64,000 nt of DNA from Tricholoma matsutake (lineage: Eukaryota; Basidiomycota; Agaricomycetes; Agaricales; Tricholomataceae). A program made the translations under genes and the position numbers. The notes under the pieces are model-generated. The model saw only the letters and a program-made list of their open reading frames with translations. It ran no database searches and was not told the DNA's origin. The stretch lies in contig AP026547.1 of assembly GCA_026075535.2 (NCBI GenBank), positions 1,550,001-1,614,000 of the forward strand, written 5' to 3'. Shown in pieces: positions 59,090-64,000 of the stretch (positions within the stretch are counted from its first letter, which is position 1; the number at the start of each line of letters is the position of its first letter).

Positions 59090-59350
59090 TAGATTGTGTC
59101 ATTCTTTCTGTTTTATAACTTAGATTTTTTTTTTTTTGTGAGTCTCAAAAGGAACGATAAGAAAAGTAAGAAGGAAAAGAAAGAAGAAAAGAAAAAAAAG
59201 GAATAAGGGAAAGGCTCAGTAAATCATCATGGCTGAAAAACCCTTTTGGAGTTTGCGCGACCACGCTGTAGTGCAATATCGCGACTTGTATTGTACACTA
59301 AAAGAAATTGAGGTCATAGGAAAGTGATCACGAACAAAGAAAGGGGGTAA
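59090..59350. other. Spacer between convergent plus-strand gene and G4
   Basis: Contains a T run (59129-59140), a purine-rich tract at 59156-59215 and no recognised feature. No LTR border of G4 could be defined here because the other end of G4 lies outside the window. Confidence 0.45.
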
Positions 59351-62300
59351 TTATTCATCTTCGAAGTCCAGAAGGTCTTTGGGAATATCTTCGTCAACAT
59401 TCAACATGTTTCGAAGTTTTTCGAGTCTTTTGTAGCTGATATTGAGGAAGTTTGGCGGTAGGGGAATTGCTTTTTGTGCAAAATAGGGAAGGAGTCGGAA
59501 GGCTGTGACTGGTCGATGAAATACTGATCCATTGAGTTCACAGATGATGTAAGCTCCTCCATAGTTTTGATTGATGACGATCAGCGGGCCTAAATATTGA
59601 GGTCGCATCTTGCAATTGAGGGATTTCTCGATTTGCGTGTTGCAAAGTAGGACTAGGTCGCCTTTTTCAAAGTTGTAGTTGTGCATCGTTCATTTGTGAA
59701 TGACTTCGAAACATTTCGCGGCTTCGAGTCGAGCAGTATAGACTTTTGAATAGAGAATTTCGAGGTCGGCTGAGCATTTCTGTAGGGCAATTCCTCTTCA
59801 AGCGATGAGATCGGTTGTCGATCAGATAGAATCGGGCGGGGGTTGCAAGTATGTCACTTCAGAAATGTTGAGTGGGATTAGGGGGTGTGATCCTGTAATT
59901 GCAAAGTAAGGAGAGCAACCCATGCGTCTATGAACCGTAACTCATTCTGCCCAGAACACTGAGTGTGCTCCAGCCGACCATTTGCTCTGATCTCCATCGA
60001 CTGCTTTGAATAATAATTGTCAAATATCGAAATGAGCTCGTTCGACGATTCCATTCGCATGAGAGTTGTAGCCGCTAATTTGAATGTGGTTAATATGATA
60101 TCATTTCGAAAGGTACTCCAATGCTGCAATGAATGCTGATCCATTATCGCTCATGATTTCGTATAGCAAACCCCATCTACAAATGATGTCTTCGAAGATC
60201 CAGTCCCCGAGGGTCGTTGCATTTTCTCGTCAAAGGTTTCGCCACTCAGGATAAGTTGTTAGTGAACAGTGGCCTTGTACGATATACGTGAATCTGCTGG
60301 AGGGAGGCATTTGCATGGTATCGATGTAGACTTTGCTGAATAAAGGTGCGGGTGTGGCGACAGTAGGTGGAATAAGGAGATTTTGAGTTTGTCATACCTG
60401 GCATAGGTGGCAAGTGCGAATATACCATGCAATGTCTGCTTTCATGTTAGGCCACCAAAATTGTAGGGAAATAACAGCTTTCGTTGCGAAGACCATTTTG
60501 TGTCCGATATCGTCGTGAGCTGCACGAATGACTTCGAGATGACGTTCGGAAATTGGAACGATTTTGTGAGCTCCGTGCGAGTCTTTCCTCCAAAGTTTGC
60601 TGCAATCTAAGAAGAAATTGGTGCAATATCGAACGAAGGTAGCATATTCAGAATCTGATAAATCTGGAGGTCATACCAAATCCTCTAACCATTTTCAAAT
60701 GCGAATTAATCTTTCGTCTTCCCTTTTTGCATTGTTCGTTCGTGGGACATCATTGTAGGTCGGATCCTCCCCCTTACTGAGATCTGAAGAGAGGGAGAGT
60801 GTCAAAACTCGATAGGAAGTGAAAGGTCGAGTCATAATGGGATTGATTTGGTGTACGAAACCATGAAGACGGTCGATCCAGTCTCCGAAATCATTTTCAT
60901 TATTGAACTGATCATCTTCATCTTGTGGAGGACGTCGCAAAAGTCCGTCTGGACCATGATGTGTACCTGTGACATGAACCAATGTGAAATGAAAAGTAAG
61001 GATCGAGATGATCCATCGATTTATGCTAGTGCTAGGTGCGATATCAGGGTTTGAGAGCATGCCTTTGATATACCTTGCGTCGACTTCGATGATGAGGTTC
61101 CGGACCCCTATTAGGTACAATCGAAGTGCTCCAAGAGTGCGATATAGACTGTAGAGTTTGAGTTTTGCTTGCAAAAACTGGGATTCGCGGTCGTTAAGTG
61201 TGATCGATCTGAATCGACTGTAATATCGCTTTCAAAGGTTGTCGGGATCACATTGCACAAGAAAGAAGCCAATAGTGATGTACGAGGTATCGATGGATAG
61301 GATAACTGGGGCATCAGATGAATAGTCGATAGCGCAAATTGCTGGGGAATTGATCAATGCTTGCTTCAGGTCTTCCTGTGCTGCAATTTGTTTTGGTCCG
61401 AAATCGAAAGGGACATTCCAATGGTTCCTAGAAATGCCTTGACTTTGGTAAGACTTCGACAAGGCCCCCACTTGCTAACTGCTGTGATGCAAGTGGGATC
61501 AGCCATACGACCTTCGATATTGCATCGATGACCTAGAATGATTATTTTGGAAATGCAAAGGTAAAGTTTCAGACCCAAAAAGGTTCCTCCGCAATACTTC
61601 ATGCATTGTACTATACGATTTAGATTCCCGAAATGTTCCCAAATGAAGCATCAAATGCCTGGATTATCGGTGATCATCTTGTAAGATCCTCCGATAGTTC
61701 GATATTCTGATTTTGGACCCTTAACTGGTGTGTCGTCGATGTAAGGGATGGTGATATGAGGGATTTCGGGTTGTAGGATAAATGTTACGTCGTCGTGTAA
61801 GATTGGGACTGAGTTCATCCAACCCATTGGTAGAGTGACGATTCGAAGCGCTCCGAAAGGCATCTGGGGCGTCGTTAGATCTCAAGATGATTCTGCGACT
61901 TTCCTTTCGTCGAATGCAACATATAAGTCCAACATTCCACTGCACGCGCGTCCACCAAATTGTTCAGCTAGATGCTCTGGGATCGGGATGATGCCAGAGT
62001 GCTGTATCGTTACTCGATTAAGAGGCTCGAGACTGTGAATGATTCAAAGTGATTTCGCGTCTTTCTTCGCAATGCAAAACCATCGCAACCGATACAACAA
62101 GTTTAATGACTCGTATACTCCTGCTTCTATCTTCTTCTTTAGCATCCTGCAGATCTGTTCGTACAGACCAGGGGGTATAGGGATATTACATTTGACCTGT
62201 GGAGTGTGAGGAATAACAGGGAATTCTATAGGAGGAAAGAAGCCAGGGCGGAAGCTTCCTCATTCTTGTTCAGTCCATGCGAAACCCATTTCGTGATTTT

Positions 62301-64000
62301 GAATAAAATTGTGCATAAGCTTTTGTTCTTCTGGCCATAGAAAATTGCCGGAATGGTTTTTGTCAATAATAGCTTTGCATTCGAGTGTATATTGGGTAGA
62401 AGGGATGAACAATGGGGGTTGAGGATTGAGTTTTGGCATTTGCTCGAGGGGGTCACCAGTGATTGTTTGAATGATGCGAAATCTATCGGGTAGTTCAGTA
62501 ATAACCAGCCGAACTTTCTGTGAGACTGGTTTGTATTTCTTCTTTGATGCTGTGAAGGTTGGGTATATAGAGTTGGTTGATGAGACGTGGGGAGGGGACA
62601 TGATAGTGAAGTCATGCATAGAGGTGGCCATCGGGCCTGATAAAGACATTGCATACTGGCGACTAGCCGTTAAATATAACGTTGCATACTGGCGACTAGC
62701 CATTAAATATAAATTCGCAAGGATCAAAGAAAAGGAAATAGGGTTCAAAGAGTTTGAGGAGTCAATATCGGGAATAATTGGAGTGTACTTGATAGTTATA
62801 GAGGAATTAGAATGGTCAAAAGAAATAATGAGGGCACACTGGTTATTCTCCAAGATTTTATCCTCTAGTTGCAAAAATCCTCGCAAACTACTCTTCTTCA
62901 TCAATTAGATCAGGGAATAGTCGGAATAGCGCAGGATCGTGTCAAGTTCGGATTGAATATAGTTATTGTCTGTGCTTTGTTTTGATAATTCTTGACCGTA
63001 CTCTCTGTGAGAATGTTGAATGGTCGTCTGAGCAGAATATTGTATGCTGGATCGTGGATGATGTGTATCTGCATATAGAGAATGATGCTACTGACTTTGC
63101 AAGGTACGTTCTGTGCCAAACCTAGACTCTGGTCAATACCACCATTAGCCAATTGCAGAGGGATGTGTATTGAAGGATCGTATGCGAGACCAAGTTCGTG
63201 ACAGACTTCTTCCAACATCGCGATGATTGATGAACCCGGGTCGACTATCTTTCCATTTCGCACAAACTTTGGGTGATAGCGAAAGTAATTCTTCGGGGGT
63301 TAGAGTGATAATCAGTGTTTTCATTGATTGAGTGAAGACATCTTCAGTGATTTTGTCCTTTTGAATGGGAGCTTGGGTATGGTATGATGGGCCGTCTTTT
63401 GCTGTGCCTATCGATGCGAAGTTACGTTCGTGAGGAGGTAGGTACAAGTTTTCTTTAGCACCGTTGTAGGGATGTATTACCAGTTGTGATGATTGCTCAG
63501 AGATCGAAGATGGTGCCATATTCGAAGTAGGTGGGTTGGTCGCTGTGGACAATATCGATGGTGCCAGTGGTTGCGGGACGAATCGTTCGACCGTTGCAGG
63601 GATCGAGGGCCGTGGGGTAGGAGCCACTGGCACATTCGAATCAGTTTGTGTAAAAGGTCTACCACTTCGCAAAGCATATATCTCTTGTTCGAGTTGTGCG
63701 ATACGATCTTCAGCCATTGTGGATAAGTCGTTAATTTGGTAAACACCCTTGGATGGCATTGAAGAAACTGTTGAAGGTGCGATATTATACATTAGCGAAG
63801 GGGTAAGGTTAGATGGAGGGTTTCGTCGAGTCCATTCGTCAATCCTGTCCTTGATAAAATGACCAGGGATGCTTCATGGAGTGAATTGACCATTTGGGAG
63901 AATGATTTTGCCTTCCGTGTTCTTCTTACACTTTCCTTCATTGATATAAGACTGGCAAACCAAGCAGTCACTAATAAAATGCCCTGTAAGCCCACAAAAG
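59351..64000 (-). pseudogene. pol: Ty3/gypsy element G4 polyprotein (runs off the window)
   Basis: Read leftward from the window edge: a CCHC knuckle with GLTGHFISDC, followed by a GKxxxNxEGKIxLPNG segment typical of an Agaricomycete gypsy family. Next comes a low-complexity linker. A protease-like domain has VDPGSSIIAM (near 63245) and ILLRRPFNILTES. RT has IPYIDDTPVKGP near 61740. RNase H has IEVDARYIKGML. Integrase has HDDIGHK..CHLC (60520-60400), YIDTMQMP, SDNGSAF and HANGIVERAHF. The C-terminal part reads YNFEKGDLVLL and ends DLLDFEDE at 59351. More than ten in-frame stops (mostly TGA at expected arginines) and at least one frameshift near 61450 make it inactive. No chromodomain was seen, so it is a different lineage from G1-G3. 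Confidence 0.9.

Noticed and set aside
17014..64000. TGA recoded as arginine (alternative code)
   Set aside because: TGA occurs at arginine positions in several elements, but sister copies keep CGA at the same codons and other stops (TAA, TAG) and frameshifts are also present. Decay explains it better.

Overview
The window looks like a transposon-packed heterochromatic segment of a filamentous basidiomycete genome, most likely an Agaricomycete. The inference rests on short introns (about 40-75 bp, GT..AG with CTAAC/CTGAC-like branch sites), chromodomain Ty3/gypsy elements, a Tnp2-type transposase of the kind expanded in mushroom-forming fungi, a gypsy family with the CCHC/protease/RT architecture typical of Agaricomycetes, and a Crinkler-like effector gene. 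I see no intact ordinary housekeeping gene, no genuine tRNA or rRNA gene and no CRISPR array. Almost every coding region is broken by stops, frameshifts or insertions.

Layout, left to right. 1-563 is a palindromic repeat ending in a hAT-like terminus. 1812-2850 is a decayed fragment of a USP7-type deubiquitinase. It is followed by a Tnp2 transposase gene (3115-4934 and 11632-12785) that is split by a 6.7 kb long-TIR element (4942-11624). That element itself contains at least five further nested elements. 12786-15480 is a palindromic array of diverged tandem repeats. 15822-16385 is the first of four tRNA-headed SINE-like elements (others at 27881-28189, 28291-28615 and 36030-36366).

From 16400 to 36000 a compound repeat made of GC-rich hairpins next to short introns has been interrupted by two Ty3/gypsy chromoviruses read from the minus strand: G1 (17014-26970, with a hAT-like element in its 3' LTR) and G2 (28775-34992). 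The same hairpin/intron modules recur inside the hAT-like element at 17655-19356 and at 48430-49765.

36450-42298 holds a gag-like fragment, a Ty1/copia relic and a copia LTR split by a 3.2 kb TIR element and a TA-flanked MITE. 42520-46062 is a Crinkler-like effector pseudogene split by a 1.06 kb hAT-like MITE. 47087-47813 is another hAT-like MITE.

From 50711 to 59089 a unit carrying a divergent gene pair (a small coiled-coil protein on the minus strand and a charged, low-complexity protein on the plus strand) is present twice in direct orientation. The copies are separated by a truncated gypsy element, G3 (52846-55588). The window ends inside a fourth gypsy element, G4 (59351-64000, minus strand).

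Two themes tie the region together. First, target-site duplications and interrupted repeats let most insertions be ordered, giving up to four nesting levels. Second, many in-frame stops are TGA at positions where a sister copy in this window keeps CGA, and LTR pairs differ mostly at CpG/TpG/CpA sites. This suggests cytosine-methylation or RIP-like decay. All calls come from reading the sequence and remembered family features; no database search was run.
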